This document shows, in pieces, positions 33,683-43,785 of a stretch of 64,000 nt of DNA. Source of the DNA: Flavobacterium luteolum. GTDB lineage: Bacteria > Bacteroidota > Bacteroidia > Flavobacteriales > Flavobacteriaceae. A program made the position numbers and the translations under genes. The stretch is taken from positions 1,550,001 through 1,614,000 of the forward strand of contig NZ_CP114286.1 in assembly GCF_027111275.1 (NCBI RefSeq), read 5' to 3'. Within the stretch, counting starts at the first letter, position 1. The number at the start of each line of letters is the position of its first letter. The notes under the pieces are model-generated. The model was given only the letters and a program-made list of their open reading frames with translations, ran no database searches and was not told the origin of the DNA.

Positions 33683-36076
33683 TTAAGACCCACACATTTC
33701 ACAATCCTCAGGATCTGCTGCTTGTGCTTTTAAAAGCATCGCTTTATAATCCTCAACACTGATTGCTTCAGTTTCCTGAACTAAAGATGGTGCTGTTTCT
33801 TCTTTTTTATCGTTGTTTAATGTGAATTTAATTGCATCTACAGCCGCTTTTGTTCTTAAGTAATACATTCCTGTTTTTAAACCAGATTGCCAAGCGTAAA
33901 AGTGCATTGACGTAAGTTTAGAATAGTTTGCATCCTGCATGAACAAGTTCAACGATTGAGACTGGTCAATGAAATATCCTCTTTGACGAGACATATCGAT
34001 AATATCTTTCATCGACATTTCCCAAACTGTTTTATAAAGATCTTTCAAGTCTTGTGGAATCTTATCAATGTTTTGAACAGATCCGTTATGACGCATAATT
34101 TCTTGTTTCAAATCTTCGTTCCATAAACCTAGTTTCACTAAGTCTTCTAGCAAATGTTTGTTTACTACAATGAACTCTCCAGACAATACACGACGAGTGT
34201 AAATGTTTGATGTATACGGTTCGAAAGCTTCGTTGTTTCCTAAGATTTGAGAAGTTGATGCAGTTGGCATTGGCGCAACTAATAAAGAGTTACGAACTCC
34301 GTGTTCCATAACTTCTTTTCTTAATGAAGCCCAGTCCCAACGACCAGATAATTCTTCATCTTTCATTCCCCACATGTTGTACTGGAATTCTCCTTGTGAC
34401 ATTGGCGAACCTTCGAAAGTTGAATATGGCCCTTCTTCTTTTGCCATTTCCATAGAAGCGGTTACAGCAGCGAAGTATAATGTTTCGAAAATCTCCTGGT
34501 TTAATTTTTTAGCTTCATCACTTGTAAACGGCATACGCAACATAATGAAAGCATCTGCTAAACCTTGTACACCTAAACCAACTGGACGGTGGCGTAAGTT
34601 AGAATTTTCAGCTTCTTTTACTGGGTAGTAGTTTCTGTCGATTACTTTATTCAAGTTACGAGTTACACGTTTTGTAACATTGTAAAGCGCTTGGTGATCA
34701 AATTGTCCATTATCAATAAACATTGGTAAAGAGATTGAAGCCAAGTTACAAACTGCGATTTCATCTTTAGAAGTAAACTCCATAATCTCTGTACACAAGT
34801 TAGAAGAACGAATTGTTCCTAAATTCTTGTGGTTAGATTTACGGTTTGCCGCATCTTTATACAACATATATGGCGTTCCAGTCTCGATTTGAGATTCTAA
34901 GATTTTCTCCCATAACTCACGAGCACGGATTGTTTTTCTTCCTTTTCCTTGAAATTCATAATCAGTGTATAAAGCTTCAAATTCATCTCCATAAACATCA
35001 TATAATCCTGGACATTCGTTAGGACACATTAAAGTCCAAGTCGTATCTTCTTGAACACGTTTCATGAATAAATCTGAAGTCCACATGGCGAAAAATAAAT
35101 CTCTCGCACGCATTTCTTCTTTTCCTGTATTTTTCTTTAAATCTAAGAAATCAAAGATATCAGCATGCCAAGTTTCGATATAAATCGCAAAACTTCCTTT
35201 ACGTTTTCCGCCACCTTGATCTACATAACGAGCAGTATCATTGAAAACTCTCAACATCGGAACAATTCCGTTTGAAGTTCCGTTTGTACCGCGAATATAA
35301 GATCCTGTTGCACGAACGTTATGAATAGACAAACCAATTCCTCCCGCAGACTGCGAGATTTTTGCTGTTTGTTTTAATGTATCGTAAATTCCGTCAATAC
35401 TATCATCCTGCATTGCCAAAAGGAAACAAGAAGACATTTGAGGTTTTGGAGTTCCAGCATTGAACAACGTTGGTGTTGCGTGCGTAAAGAACTTTTTAGA
35501 CATTAAATCGTAAGTTTCAATAACCGATTTTAAATCGTCTAAGTGAATACCAACAGAAACACGCATTAACATGTGCTGTGGACGTTCTACTATTTTTCCG
35601 TTTATTTTAAGAAGGTAAGAACGCTCTAAGGTTTTGAAACCAAAGTAATCGTAATTAAAATCTCTTGTATAAATAATATGAGAATCTAAAAAAGCAGCAT
35701 TTTCTTGAATCACTTTGTAAACATCATCAGCAATTAACGGTGCATCTTGACCGTTTCTTGGGTTTACATAGTGATACATATCTTTCATCGTTTCTGAGAA
35801 AGATTTTTTTGTATTAGAGTGTAAATTTGAAATTGCCACACGCGCCGCTAATTGTGCATAATCCGGATGGGCAATTGTCATAGATGCTGCAGTTTCTGCC
35901 GCAAGATTATCCAATTCAGAAGTCGAAACTCCGTCATACAATCCTTCGATAACTCTCATCGCTACCTTTACCGGATCTACAAGCTCATTTAAGCCGTAGC
36001 ACAATTTTTTGATTCTTTCTGTAATCTTATCAAACATTACGGGCTCTCTGTGGCCATCTCTTTTTACTACATACAT
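33683..36076 (-). CDS. nrdA: Ribonucleoside-diphosphate reductase class Ia, alpha subunit
   Basis: The 797-residue large subunit reduces ribonucleotides to deoxyribonucleotides. It has an N-terminal ATP-cone ([21 protein letters not shown]), the substrate-site Cys in [15 protein letters not shown], the thiyl-radical loop region [11 protein letters not shown] with ASISLPMF, the [19 protein letters not shown] loop and the C-terminal redox pair CEMC followed by GS. The full ATP-cone suggests dATP allosteric shut-off. It is encoded downstream of nrdB in the same orientation with a 262-nt gap that contains a hairpin. Confidence 0.97.
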   Translation of the reverse strand: MYVVKRDGHREPVMFDKITERIKKLCYGLNELVDPVKVAMRVIEGLYDGVSTSELDNLAAETAASMTIAHPDYAQLAARVAISNLHSNTKKSFSETMKDMYHYVNPRNGQDAPLIADDVYKVIQENAAFLDSHIIYTRDFNYDYFGFKTLERSYLLKINGKIVERPQHMLMRVSVGIHLDDLKSVIETYDLMSKKFFTHATPTLFNAGTPKPQMSSCFLLAMQDDSIDGIYDTLKQTAKISQSAGGIGLSIHNVRATGSYIRGTNGTSNGIVPMLRVFNDTARYVDQGGGKRKGSFAIYIETWHADIFDFLDLKKNTGKEEMRARDLFFAMWTSDLFMKRVQEDTTWTLMCPNECPGLYDVYGDEFEALYTDYEFQGKGRKTIRARELWEKILESQIETGTPYMLYKDAANRKSNHKNLGTIRSSNLCTEIMEFTSKDEIAVCNLASISLPMFIDNGQFDHQALYNVTKRVTRNLNKVIDRNYYPVKEAENSNLRHRPVGLGVQGLADAFIMLRMPFTSDEAKKLNQEIFETLYFAAVTASMEMAKEEGPYSTFEGSPMSQGEFQYNMWGMKDEELSGRWDWASLRKEVMEHGVRNSLLVAPMPTASTSQILGNNEAFEPYTSNIYTRRVLSGEFIVVNKHLLEDLVKLGLWNEDLKQEIMRHNGSVQNIDKIPQDLKDLYKTVWEMSMKDIIDMSRQRGYFIDQSQSLNLFMQDANYSKLTSMHFYAWQSGLKTGMYYLRTKAAVDAIKFTLNNDKKEETAPSLVQETEAISVEDYKAMLLKAQAADPEDCEMCGS

Positions 36077-36294
36077 AAGCTTACCTTTTATAGTTATTGA
36101 AAAAATGAAAGTAACTAGAGAACGGACTCCAGCACTTAAACATTGCGTGTTTTTAAATTAATTTTTGAGAATTACCAAATTCTCAATAGTTACTCATTTC
36201 AAATTCGAAAATCGAATTTAAATGCGTCAAAAATTGCTATTGAATCTGCGACTTGGGGAAAGAGATTCAACCTTAAAATATTCTTGTAATCTTT

Positions 36295-36325
36295 TTTTAG
36301 TGTCTCTAGAAGATAGACACTAAAA
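36295..36325. other. Hairpin between nrdB and nrdA
   Basis: TTTTAGTGTCT (36295-36305) pairs with AGACACTAAAA (36315-36325), 9-nt loop. It is 14 nt downstream of the nrdB stop codon. There is no strong T tract on the minus strand, so it may be an mRNA processing or partial termination site. Confidence 0.6.
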
Positions 36326-36338
36326 GTATTTTTGTTGT

Positions 36339-37316
36339 CTAAAAATCTGCATCAAATGAAATTTTCTGAGCATCGCTGTCTGTGTTCATTACACCAGATT
36401 TTTGATACTCTGCAACACGTTTTTCAAAAAAATTAGTTTTTCCTTGAAGAGAAATCATGTCCATGAAATCAAATGGATTCGCTGATCCGTAAACACGCTC
36501 ACAACCTAATTCTACTAAAAGTCTATCAGCAACGAACTCTAAATACTGCGTCATCAAACCAGCATTCATACCAATTAAACTTACCGGAAGAGATTCAGTT
36601 ACAAACTGTCTTTCGATATCTAAGGCATCGACAATAATTTCTTTAATTCTTTCTTTTGGCACTTTATTTACCAAATGATGATTGTGCAGGTGAACCGCAA
36701 AATCACAATGTACGCCTTCGTCACGAGAAATCAACTCATTAGAGAAAGTTAAACCTGGCATTAAACCACGTTTTTTCAACCAATAAATTGAACAGAAGGC
36801 TCCTGAGAAAAAGATTCCTTCAACTGCAGCAAAAGCAATAAGTCTTTCAGCAAACGAATCTGACTCGATCCATTTTAAAGCCCATTCTCCTTTTTTTGCA
36901 ATAGCCGGAAATACTTCCAAAGCATTAAACAATTCTGTTTTTTCTGCTTCGTCTTTTACATAAGTATCAATCAATAAAGAATACGTTTCACTATGAATGT
37001 TTTCCATCATAATTTGGAAACCATAGAAAAACTTTGCTTCAGCATATTGAACTTCGTTTACAAAGTTCTCAGCAAGATTTTCATTTACGATTCCGTCAGA
37101 AGCAGCAAAGAATGCTAAGATATGTTTAATGAAATATCTTTCATCGTCATTCAATTTATTATTCCAGTCTGTCAAATCTTGGTGTAAGTCAATTTCTTCT
37201 GCAGTCCAAAAACTTGCTTCCATCTTCTTATACCACTCCCAAATATCATGATGTTTAATCGGAAAAATAACGAAGCGATTTTTATTTTCTTGTAATATTG
37301 GTTCGATTTGTGACAT
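36339..37316 (-). CDS. nrdB: Ribonucleoside-diphosphate reductase class Ia, beta subunit
   Basis: The small subunit houses the diiron-tyrosyl radical. The start at 37316 ([15 protein letters not shown]) is preferred over 37355, giving 325 residues. Metal ligands and radical site are evident: Asp in [12 protein letters not shown], Glu/His in [11 protein letters not shown], where the radical Tyr is about residue 112, and the second pair in [17 protein letters not shown]. The eukaryote-like MENIHSExYSLL string is typical of Bacteroidota R2. It is upstream of nrdA. Confidence 0.96.
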   Translation of the reverse strand: MSQIEPILQENKNRFVIFPIKHHDIWEWYKKMEASFWTAEEIDLHQDLTDWNNKLNDDERYFIKHILAFFAASDGIVNENLAENFVNEVQYAEAKFFYGFQIMMENIHSETYSLLIDTYVKDEAEKTELFNALEVFPAIAKKGEWALKWIESDSFAERLIAFAAVEGIFFSGAFCSIYWLKKRGLMPGLTFSNELISRDEGVHCDFAVHLHNHHLVNKVPKERIKEIIVDALDIERQFVTESLPVSLIGMNAGLMTQYLEFVADRLLVELGCERVYGSANPFDFMDMISLQGKTNFFEKRVAEYQKSGVMNTDSDAQKISFDADF

Positions 37317-37651
37317 GACAGATTCTGTTAATTTTTTTATTGAATTTTTACACATTCAGTGCACTACAAAGATTGTCAATTAACGTCAAAAATAAAAGCC
37401 AAACTTATTCACAATCGGACGTAGTTTTTAACAAAGGCTTAAATTTGAAAAATTTTTCAGACAATAATTAATTTACTGCAAATGAATGATTTAAAAGCTA
37501 TACTATTCTTAAGAAGCCCGTAAAATATAGACTTTTTAGAATAAAAAGCAAGAAATTTTAAATAGTTTTAAAAAGTTTTTTTTGAGTTAAAACTTTATTT
37601 TTTTAAACTAAAACATATGGTCAATTAGACTATACTTTTTAATCCAGATTT
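37317..37651. other. Intergenic region upstream of nrdB
   Basis: This 335-nt AT-rich gap has no ORF. On the minus strand AATCTTTG (37367-37374) is one base from TAnnTTTG and could be the nrdB -7 element. I see no NrdR-type box and no inverted repeat here. Confidence 0.4.
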
Positions 37652-38221
37652 TTACGAATTTTTAAGCTCTTCGGCTACCTTTTCAAGTTCCAAATACCAG
37701 TCTTCTCCAAAGCGTCTTATCAACGCTTCTTTTACGAATTTATAAACTGGAACTTCCAATTCTTTTCCTAACGAACAGGCATCATCACAAATATCCCATT
37801 TATCATAATTGACTGCAGCAAATTCTGTGAAGTCTTTTACACGAATTGGATATAAATGACAAGAAACTGGTTTTTTCCAATCAACGAGTCCTTGGTTATA
37901 AGCTTGCTCAATTCCGCAAAGTGCAGTTTTTCCGTCAAAAATTACGTAAGCGCAATCTTTATTATCAATAAGCGGCGTTTCGAGATCTCCGTCAGTTCCT
38001 TTTACCCAAGTGCCTTGAGCTTCGATTGCAGCAATTCCTTCTTTTCTTAAAAAAGGCTTTACTTTTGGATAGATTTCTTCTAAAATTTTTGTTTCGGCTT
38101 CGTTTAAAGGCGCGCCGGCATCTCCATCAACACAGCAAGCTCCCTTGCACGCTGATAAATTACAAACAAATTCTTTTTCGAGGATGTCCTCTGATACTAT
38201 GGTTTTTCCTAATTGAAACAT
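37652..38221 (-). CDS. DUF3109 cysteine-rich protein
   Basis: The 189-residue cytoplasmic protein matches DUF3109/YkgJ-like proteins. Many Cys are arranged as [28 protein letters not shown]...[18 protein letters not shown] and [11 protein letters not shown], suggesting a zinc or iron-sulfur cluster. Bacteroidota homologues are strictly conserved in length. Function is unknown. It stands alone between nrdB and the DUF4412 gene. Confidence 0.9.
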   Translation of the reverse strand: MFQLGKTIVSEDILEKEFVCNLSACKGACCVDGDAGAPLNEAETKILEEIYPKVKPFLRKEGIAAIEAQGTWVKGTDGDLETPLIDNKDCAYVIFDGKTALCGIEQAYNQGLVDWKKPVSCHLYPIRVKDFTEFAAVNYDKWDICDDACSLGKELEVPVYKFVKEALIRRFGEDWYLELEKVAEELKNS

Positions 38222-38307
38222 TTTGCAAAGGTAACTAAAGATTCAGGAAATAAAAACACTCCTAAATATATGTTCTTAGTCTAAATAACCTGACTTGCAA
38301 ACTTATT

Positions 38308-39090
38308 TTACATGAATTTATAATCCGATTTATTAAAAGTAAAAGCACTCTTTTCTAAACTAACACATTTCAGCGTTGTCACTTTCTTACTTTTTAGATC
38401 TTTCATAGTCATATCCATCAGCAGAGTGCGTTCTTCAGGTTTAAAGTAATTTACAAATTCATCGGGCACTTTCCAGCCTTTTTGATTTTTAAACATATCT
38501 CCAAAACTCACTTTTGCTTCGCTTGTGTAATAACAAATAATATCGTGCTCATCGTTTGTCATTTGTATTCCTTTACAATTGTATCCTAAAAAAGTTTTAT
38601 TCGGCAATGTCTTAATTGTGTATTTTGACTTCTCTCCTTCCTTTTTTGCCATCGACGAATAATCTGGCATTTTTGAAGCTGTCGCCATTTTGCTTTTACC
38701 GTCACCAAAACCCGTCACCGTTATATTATTCTTAGAATCCATTATCATCATCATATTCTGCCCTTTCCCCTGATCAATGTTCATTGCAAAATAAGAAGCG
38801 TTAGGCTCCAGAAAATAATTTGCATTCATTGCCTTGCCTTCATCCGTTTTAATTTCCATGATATATTTCCAGCTAAAAGAATAATAATCTGGAACTACCG
38901 AAGGATCAACTTTATTTTTGCCATAATTTAAAACAGCATTTTCCATACTTGCATTTTGATCAGCAGTTTTACTGCTATTCTGCGTTTTTTGTTCAGCTGC
39001 TTTTTTAATTTGCTGCCAGATTTGGGCTTGTGAACTATTGAACGAAAACAATAAACACAAGAAAACTATAACAAACACCATCTTTTTCAT
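38308..39090 (-). CDS. DUF4412-like secreted protein
   Basis: The 260-residue protein has a signal peptide (VFVIVFLCLLFSFNSSQAQ), then a helical linker and a beta-rich domain beginning YSFSWKYIMEIKTDEGKAM. The pattern of extracting a residue-by-residue mean such as YTIKTLPNKTFLGYNCKGIQ is typical of DUF4412 proteins. It is probably periplasmic. No enzymatic motif is apparent. Confidence 0.7.
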   Translation of the reverse strand: MKKMVFVIVFLCLLFSFNSSQAQIWQQIKKAAEQKTQNSSKTADQNASMENAVLNYGKNKVDPSVVPDYYSFSWKYIMEIKTDEGKAMNANYFLEPNASYFAMNIDQGKGQNMMMIMDSKNNITVTGFGDGKSKMATASKMPDYSSMAKKEGEKSKYTIKTLPNKTFLGYNCKGIQMTNDEHDIICYYTSEAKVSFGDMFKNQKGWKVPDEFVNYFKPEERTLLMDMTMKDLKSKKVTTLKCVSLEKSAFTFNKSDYKFM

Positions 39091-39381
39091 AACCTCCTCT
39101 TTTTAAATTACAACAAATTTACCAATTGATTTTCAGTAAGTTATATTTTTTAACGTTTGATTTCATGAACTCTCTTAAGACAAGTGTTCAAATAAATTAA
39201 GTTCAGAAACAAAACGTCTTTTTTTCTCCGAATCAATAATTTAAACATAATAATGTTACAAATATCACATTTTACACACGTATTAAATGTTTTTATAACA
39301 AAAATACATTGTATCGAAAAAACACCTAACTTTATTAACTACTTTTGCAGCAGTTTTTTAAACCCTAAAAATCAAAGCGAT

Positions 39382-39960
39382 ATGTTAGAAATCGATTTTA
39401 AAGAAATCATTACCGTTAGTATGGTGCTTTTTGCCGTAATTGATATTGTTGGTTCAATTCCGATTATTGTAAATTTAAGAGCTAAAGTCGGACACATCGA
39501 ATCTGAAAAAGCTTCTATTGTAGCCGGAGCCATCATGATTGTTTTTCTTTTTGTTGGAGAAGGTTTACTAAACTTAATTGGTATTGACGTTCATTCATTT
39601 GCCGTTGCGGGATCGTTTGTTTTGTTCTTTTTAGCTTTAGAAATGATTTTAGGAATCAGAATTTATCGTGATGAAGAACCTGGGTCTGCTTCTATTGTAC
39701 CACTGGCTTTTCCTCTAATCGCTGGAGCAGGAACCATGACAACCTTATTATCGCTTCGTTCTCAGTTTCATACAATCAACATTATCATTGCGATTGTGCT
39801 TAATATTATCTTGGTTTATATAGTCTTGAAGTCTTCAAAAAAGATCGAAAATCTGTTGGGAGAAAACGGACTTGGAGTGGTTCGCAAGACATTTGGAGTA
39901 ATACTTTTAGCAATTGCTGTTAAATTATTCGCTGCTAATGTTAAAGGTTTGTTTGTCTAA
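39382..39960 (+). CDS. MarC family integral membrane protein
   Basis: The frame is open from 39253 but the start at 39382 (MLEIDFKEIITVSMVLFAVIDIVGSIPI) matches the family, giving 192 residues and about six transmembrane helices. Conserved motifs include the DIVGSIPI signature, PLAFPLIAGAGTMTTLLSL and a final FGVILLAIAVKLFAANVKGL. MarC proteins were once tied to antibiotic resistance, but their transport role is unproven. Confidence 0.93.
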   Translation: MLEIDFKEIITVSMVLFAVIDIVGSIPIIVNLRAKVGHIESEKASIVAGAIMIVFLFVGEGLLNLIGIDVHSFAVAGSFVLFFLALEMILGIRIYRDEEPGSASIVPLAFPLIAGAGTMTTLLSLRSQFHTINIIIAIVLNIILVYIVLKSSKKIENLLGENGLGVVRKTFGVILLAIAVKLFAANVKGLFV

Positions 39961-40067
39961 ATTTTATTTTTATAAATTTACCCCGTAAAATTTCTAAAAT
40001 ACAACTTTAAGGCATTTTCCCCATAGAGTTCTACTTTATTATTTTTAGACAAAAACAAAACAACCTT

Positions 40068-40271
40068 ATGAAAATTTTCACTTCAATCTTAGTGCTTTTG
40101 GCATTAGCTTTAATCGTTTTTAATATTACGCTATTAGACTTTCAAAACCCTTTTCAAGGAGATAGTATGGTAGCTTTTATTGGAATCGCCGCTTCATTTT
40201 GCGCTGTTTTGATTCTTTTGATTTTTAGAATTTCAAAAAGAATTGAAGAAAAAATGAATGATAACAGATAA
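40068..40271 (+). CDS. Small two-helix membrane protein
   Basis: A 67-residue product with two hydrophobic helices (about residues 4-24 and 33-54) and a basic C-terminal tail. The stop codon overlaps the possible start of the following flavoprotein gene, so translational coupling is likely. No known family is recognised. Confidence 0.75.
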   Translation: MKIFTSILVLLALALIVFNITLLDFQNPFQGDSMVAFIGIAASFCAVLILLIFRISKRIEEKMNDNR

Positions 40272-40878
40272 TATGTTTGATGTTTTAATTATCGGCGGAG
40301 GAGTATCTGGAATGTCATGTGCTCTTGTCTTAGGGTCCGCAAAAAACAAAACTTTTGTTACTGATAAAAAAATCGGAATTTTTACCCACCAGAAGAATTC
40401 TTCTTTACAAGAGGCAATATTTTATAACGCTTACGGAATTACACCAGGAAAATTAGGTTCTGAACTGCTTTCTGAAAGCACAGAGGATTTAGCAACAACT
40501 TACCCACACATTACTCAGATTCCAAATGAAAAAGTAATGAAAATTGAGGGCAGTTATCCTGAATTTACTGTTGTAACCAACAAGAATTCATACCAAACAA
40601 AAAATATCGTAGTCGGAATTGGTTCTGCCAATACTTTCGACATAGAAGGTTTAATGCAATTTGTTGAACCTCACAAAAAAGCGCTTCCAGAAAAACAGCG
40701 AATTCAACTTAAAAATGAAGATCATAAAGTTGCTGACGGCATTTATGCAATCGGGACTTTAGCTGGCTGGAGAAGTCAATTGGCAATTGCTGCCGGGAGT
40801 GGTGCAGCAGTAGCAACAGATATTCTTACTTTATGGAATAACGGTGTACAGACTCACGCTCACGATAGTATTCGATAA
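40258..40878 (+). CDS. NAD(P)/FAD-dependent oxidoreductase, short thioredoxin reductase-like
   Basis: The 206-residue protein has an N-terminal FAD Rossmann motif (VLIIGGGVSGMSCALVLG) and the C-terminal FAD-contact segment DGIYAIGTLAGWRSQLAIAAGSGA. It lacks the NADPH domain and the CxxC redox pair of true thioredoxin reductases. A start at 40273 (MFDVLIIGG) is equally plausible and would remove the 14-nt overlap with the upstream gene. Substrate unknown. Confidence 0.85.
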   Translation: MITDNMFDVLIIGGGVSGMSCALVLGSAKNKTFVTDKKIGIFTHQKNSSLQEAIFYNAYGITPGKLGSELLSESTEDLATTYPHITQIPNEKVMKIEGSYPEFTVVTNKNSYQTKNIVVGIGSANTFDIEGLMQFVEPHKKALPEKQRIQLKNEDHKVADGIYAIGTLAGWRSQLAIAAGSGAAVATDILTLWNNGVQTHAHDSIR

Positions 40879-40885
40879 AATTATT

Positions 40886-40955
40886 AAACCATATAAGTGA
40901 TATAAGTTAATTTATACGCAAAGTATAATATGAACTTATATCACTTATATGGTTT
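40886..40955. repeat. Composite inverted-repeat element C (AACCATATAAG family), minimal form
   Basis: 23-bp arms at 40886-40908 and 40933-40955 are exact reverse complements (AAACCATATAAGTGATATAA..). The 24-nt centre contains TATAC GCAAA GTATA. It lies between convergent genes, 7 nt after one stop codon and 25 nt from the other, so it may be a bidirectional terminator. Confidence 0.9.
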
Positions 40956-40980
40956 ATTTTTTTGAGTGACTGTTTTTCTT

Positions 40981-41298
40981 TTATTTAACCGAAACGATTT
41001 GGGTTACTTTAATATGGTTTTCCTCCTCGGTTTTCCATTTTTCTCCTTTAACAGATACTACATCTCCAATTTTTAGTTGTTTGTAGTTTTGAGGCCCGCC
41101 AACGTTTACAATACTAATTGTTGCAAAGTATACTTCTTTGACGTCTGTTGTAATTTTTGCTGTGTAGCCGTCTTTACCAGCTTCTATACCGTCTACTTTT
41201 CCTGAAACTACAGCATTTGTATCGTTTTTCATAGTTGCACAAGAGATTACAAAAGTCATTAGAAGTGCTAGAAAGCTTATTCTTTTTAAATTTTTCAT
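40981..41298 (-). CDS. Small lipoprotein, unknown function
   Basis: A 105-residue product with lipoprotein signal (FLALLMTFVISCATMKND, lipobox VISC). The mature part is a beta-rich single domain (OB-like alternation: VKEVYFATISIVN...GDVVSVKGEKW). It probably sits in the outer membrane or periplasm. The upstream region has the AACCGCGAAG repeat at about 41313. Confidence 0.75.
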   Translation of the reverse strand: MKNLKRISFLALLMTFVISCATMKNDTNAVVSGKVDGIEAGKDGYTAKITTDVKEVYFATISIVNVGGPQNYKQLKIGDVVSVKGEKWKTEEENHIKVTQIVSVK

Positions 41299-41312
41299 AT
41301 ATTTTAGCTTAA

Positions 41313-41353
41313 CCGCGAAGTTCGCGAGGATTTATGCAAGGTTCGCAAAGTTG
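41313..41353. repeat. Dispersed AACCGCGAAGTTCGCGAGG repeat
   Basis: This is a diverged single copy of the sequence tandemly duplicated at 11726-11981 (AACCGCAAAGTTCGCAAGG there). Confidence 0.7.
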
Positions 41354-41388
41354 TATTTTAAGTTAACATTAAATTATTTAATCAAACT

Positions 41389-41754
41389 TTACGCCAGCTG
41401 AACACAGCTTCCTGCTATAACTTTTAGATTTTTTCCTATTTTTTTCCAGACTCTTATATATTTGAAAACTCCGTTAATCGGATTGCCATCATAAGCCCCA
41501 TTTAATGCGACTGTAACAGTAACTACAGCCGAGTCACCAATAATATTAACGATTTGATCAGAACCTTCCAAAGAATCAATTTTAATCTTTCCAGAACGGT
41601 AGGTCTGTAAATCGATTTCTTTAGTAATGGTTTGCCCATCTGGCATATTAAACAATAAATCATCATGAAGAATGGTTTCCAAAGCCATAACATCCGATTT
41701 TTTAATTGCAGTTAGGAGTTCAATTTCTGCATTAACAACGGTTTCTATTTTCAT
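41389..41754 (-). CDS. NTF2-like/DUF4440 protein
   Basis: The 121-residue soluble protein has the cone-shaped NTF2 fold pattern: an N-terminal helix with AIKKSDVMALETILHDDLLFNMPDG, a central helix and a beta sheet ending FKYIRVWKKIGKNLKVIAGSC. Members include scavenger and ketosteroid-type enzymes and simple ligand binders; nothing marks the specific role. It lies 17 nt downstream of the ctp protease gene. Confidence 0.85.
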   Translation of the reverse strand: MKIETVVNAEIELLTAIKKSDVMALETILHDDLLFNMPDGQTITKEIDLQTYRSGKIKIDSLEGSDQIVNIIGDSAVVTVTVALNGAYDGNPINGVFKYIRVWKKIGKNLKVIAGSCVQLA

Positions 41755-41771
41755 GCTATAAAGATTTGAAG

Positions 41772-43349
41772 TTATTTCTTCGGATTCAGAATTGTTTTTA
41801 TCATGGCATCTTCTTTTAAGATCACATCATAATAATACAATTCTCCATACAGCTGTCGGGCAAATTCAGCCGTAATATGACGGTTTACAAGTGCTTTTGT
41901 TTTATCTAATTTCAAATCCAGACCTGTCATCAAAATATAATTTTTGAATTTTTTGAAATATAGGTCTGAGTTTTTCATTTTAGCCAAAAAATCAGCGAAA
42001 CTATCACCTGCAAAAGCATTTCTATTTTTATCCAATTCTTCGAAAACAAAATGACCAACAATTCCTGTTTGCAGCAAATAAGCAACATTTTCATTTCCGT
42101 GCTCTGCTTCCATTGGCACAAAAACATCTGGAACAATTCCGCCGCCGCCGTATACTATTTTACCTTTTGGAGTTTTAAATTTTAATGAATCAGCTACTTT
42201 TATGCTGTCTTTCGCATACAACTCTCCAGTAGCAATTCTAGATTCTGATTCTTTAAAATATTCTTCGTTTCCTTTTTTATATGGTTTCTGAATCGATCTT
42301 CCTGTTGGCGTGTAATAACGCGCTACAGTCAATCTCACAGCAGATCCGTCGTTAAAATCCATTTCTCTCTGAACTAATCCTTTTCCAAAAGAACGGCGTC
42401 CAACAATCGTTCCGCGGTCATTATCTTGGATTGCTCCCGCTAGAATTTCGCTTGCAGAAGCACTATTTTCATTAATTAAAACGTACACTTTTCCAGTTTC
42501 AAAACTTCCTGCTTTTGTAGCGTATGTTTTCTCAGTAGAGCCGTTTTTACTTTTTGTAAAAACGATTAACTGTTTGTCTTTCAAAAATTCATCGGCAATG
42601 GCAATCGCTTCTTCCATGTAACCACCGCCATTATCGCGAAGGTCAATTACAAGAGACTGAATTCCTTTTTGTTTTAATCTCGTTAAACCAGTTTTAAACT
42701 CATTAAAAGTGGTTTCTGCAAAACGATTAATTTTGATGTAACCAACATTATTTCCTAACAACAAAGAAGCATCAACGCTTTTGATAGGAATAATATCTCG
42801 TTTTACTTTAAATTTTAATTTCTTTTGTTCTGATTTTCTAAAAACAGTCAGCTCGATTTCTGAACCCTGAAGGCCTTTTAATTTAGAAAACAAACTATCT
42901 GAAGGCAGTTTTCTACCGTACAATTTTGTTTTTCCAGCGAATAGAATTCGATCGCCAGATTTTATTCCTGCTTTTGCTGAAGGTCCGTTTTCGACCGGTT
43001 TTATAATCGCAACCGAATCTTTATACATATAAAAATTAATCCCAATTCCCACGAAATCACCTTTCATGCTTTCGGCAACCTCAGCTTGCTCGCTTGGCGG
43101 AATATAAACTGAATGCGGGTCTAATTTGGAAAGTATATTATCGACTGTAAGATTTACAATCGAATCGGTATTGACACTATCAACATATTCGGTATTGATA
43201 AAGTCAATAAGTTTATTAAGTTTGGTTTTAGAGTAATTTTTAGCCAAAAGCTGGTCGCTTGCAGGAGCATTCATAATGCTTCCAGCAATTGTTCCAAGAG
43301 CAAAAGTTGCTCCTATGACTATTGGCAAATATTTCGGATTAAATTTCAT
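41772..43349 (-). CDS. C-terminal processing protease, S41 family
   Basis: The 525-residue protease has an N-terminal hydrophobic anchor (YLPIVIGATFALGTIAG), a PDZ domain (about residues 85-170, FVGIGINFYMYKDSVAIIKP), the S41 core with nucleophile Ser in NENSASASEILAGAIQ and general base Lys in RRSFGKGLVQ. The C-terminal helical extension is typical. It degrades or trims periplasmic proteins from a C-terminal tag. The start codon abuts the dCMP deaminase stop codon at 43349 (one base overlap), suggesting translational coupling. Confidence 0.95.
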   Translation of the reverse strand: MKFNPKYLPIVIGATFALGTIAGSIMNAPASDQLLAKNYSKTKLNKLIDFINTEYVDSVNTDSIVNLTVDNILSKLDPHSVYIPPSEQAEVAESMKGDFVGIGINFYMYKDSVAIIKPVENGPSAKAGIKSGDRILFAGKTKLYGRKLPSDSLFSKLKGLQGSEIELTVFRKSEQKKLKFKVKRDIIPIKSVDASLLLGNNVGYIKINRFAETTFNEFKTGLTRLKQKGIQSLVIDLRDNGGGYMEEAIAIADEFLKDKQLIVFTKSKNGSTEKTYATKAGSFETGKVYVLINENSASASEILAGAIQDNDRGTIVGRRSFGKGLVQREMDFNDGSAVRLTVARYYTPTGRSIQKPYKKGNEEYFKESESRIATGELYAKDSIKVADSLKFKTPKGKIVYGGGGIVPDVFVPMEAEHGNENVAYLLQTGIVGHFVFEELDKNRNAFAGDSFADFLAKMKNSDLYFKKFKNYILMTGLDLKLDKTKALVNRHITAEFARQLYGELYYYDVILKEDAMIKTILNPKK

Positions 43350-43780
43350 TACTCTTCTAAAACAGGAATATGTTCTACCTCTACGCCTGCTTTTATTAAA
43401 AATTGAATTCCAGAATCATCACGATATCCATCTTTATACACCACTCTTTTTATTCCAGACTGATGTATTAATTTACTGCATTCTTTGCAAGGCGAAAGCG
43501 TGATATATAATGTTGCTCCTTCACAAGATTGCGTTGATCTTGCTACTTTCAGGATCGCATTTGCTTCGGCATGCAAAACATCCCAACGTGTTAATCCGTC
43601 TTCGTCTTCACAACAATTTTCAAATCCAGATGGCGTTCCGTTGTAACCGTCAGAAATGATCATTCTGTCTTTTACAATAATCGCTCCGACTTGTTTTCGT
43701 TTACAGTAAGAAAGCAGGCTCCACTCTTTTGCAATTCGTAGATATGCTTTATCGTATTTATTCCTTTTTTTTACTTCCAT
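43349..43780 (-). CDS. Deoxycytidylate deaminase
   Basis: The 143-residue zinc enzyme converts dCMP to dUMP for thymidylate supply. Zinc-binding and catalytic motifs HAEANAIL and TLSPCKECSKLI are intact, with the family N-terminus YLRIAKEWSLLSYCKRKQVGAIIVKD. It lies between the HupE-like gene and ctp protease, with 1-nt overlap and a 5-nt gap. Confidence 0.95.
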   Translation of the reverse strand: MEVKKRNKYDKAYLRIAKEWSLLSYCKRKQVGAIIVKDRMIISDGYNGTPSGFENCCEDEDGLTRWDVLHAEANAILKVARSTQSCEGATLYITLSPCKECSKLIHQSGIKRVVYKDGYRDDSGIQFLIKAGVEVEHIPVLEE

Positions 43781-43785
43781 TTAAT

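Noticed and set aside
36077..36338. NrdR box or adenosylcobalamin riboswitch near nrd genes
   Set aside because: No NrdR consensus repeat or B12-box was recognisable; the only structure is a simple hairpin.
39253..39381. N-terminal extension of the MarC protein
   Set aside because: It precedes the conserved family start and contains no membrane topology expected of MarC; ATG at 39382 fits.
40258..40878. Frameshifted or truncated thioredoxin reductase
   Set aside because: The frame is complete, begins and ends with FAD-binding segments, and no remnant of the NADPH domain lies nearby; it is a short family member, not a pseudogene.
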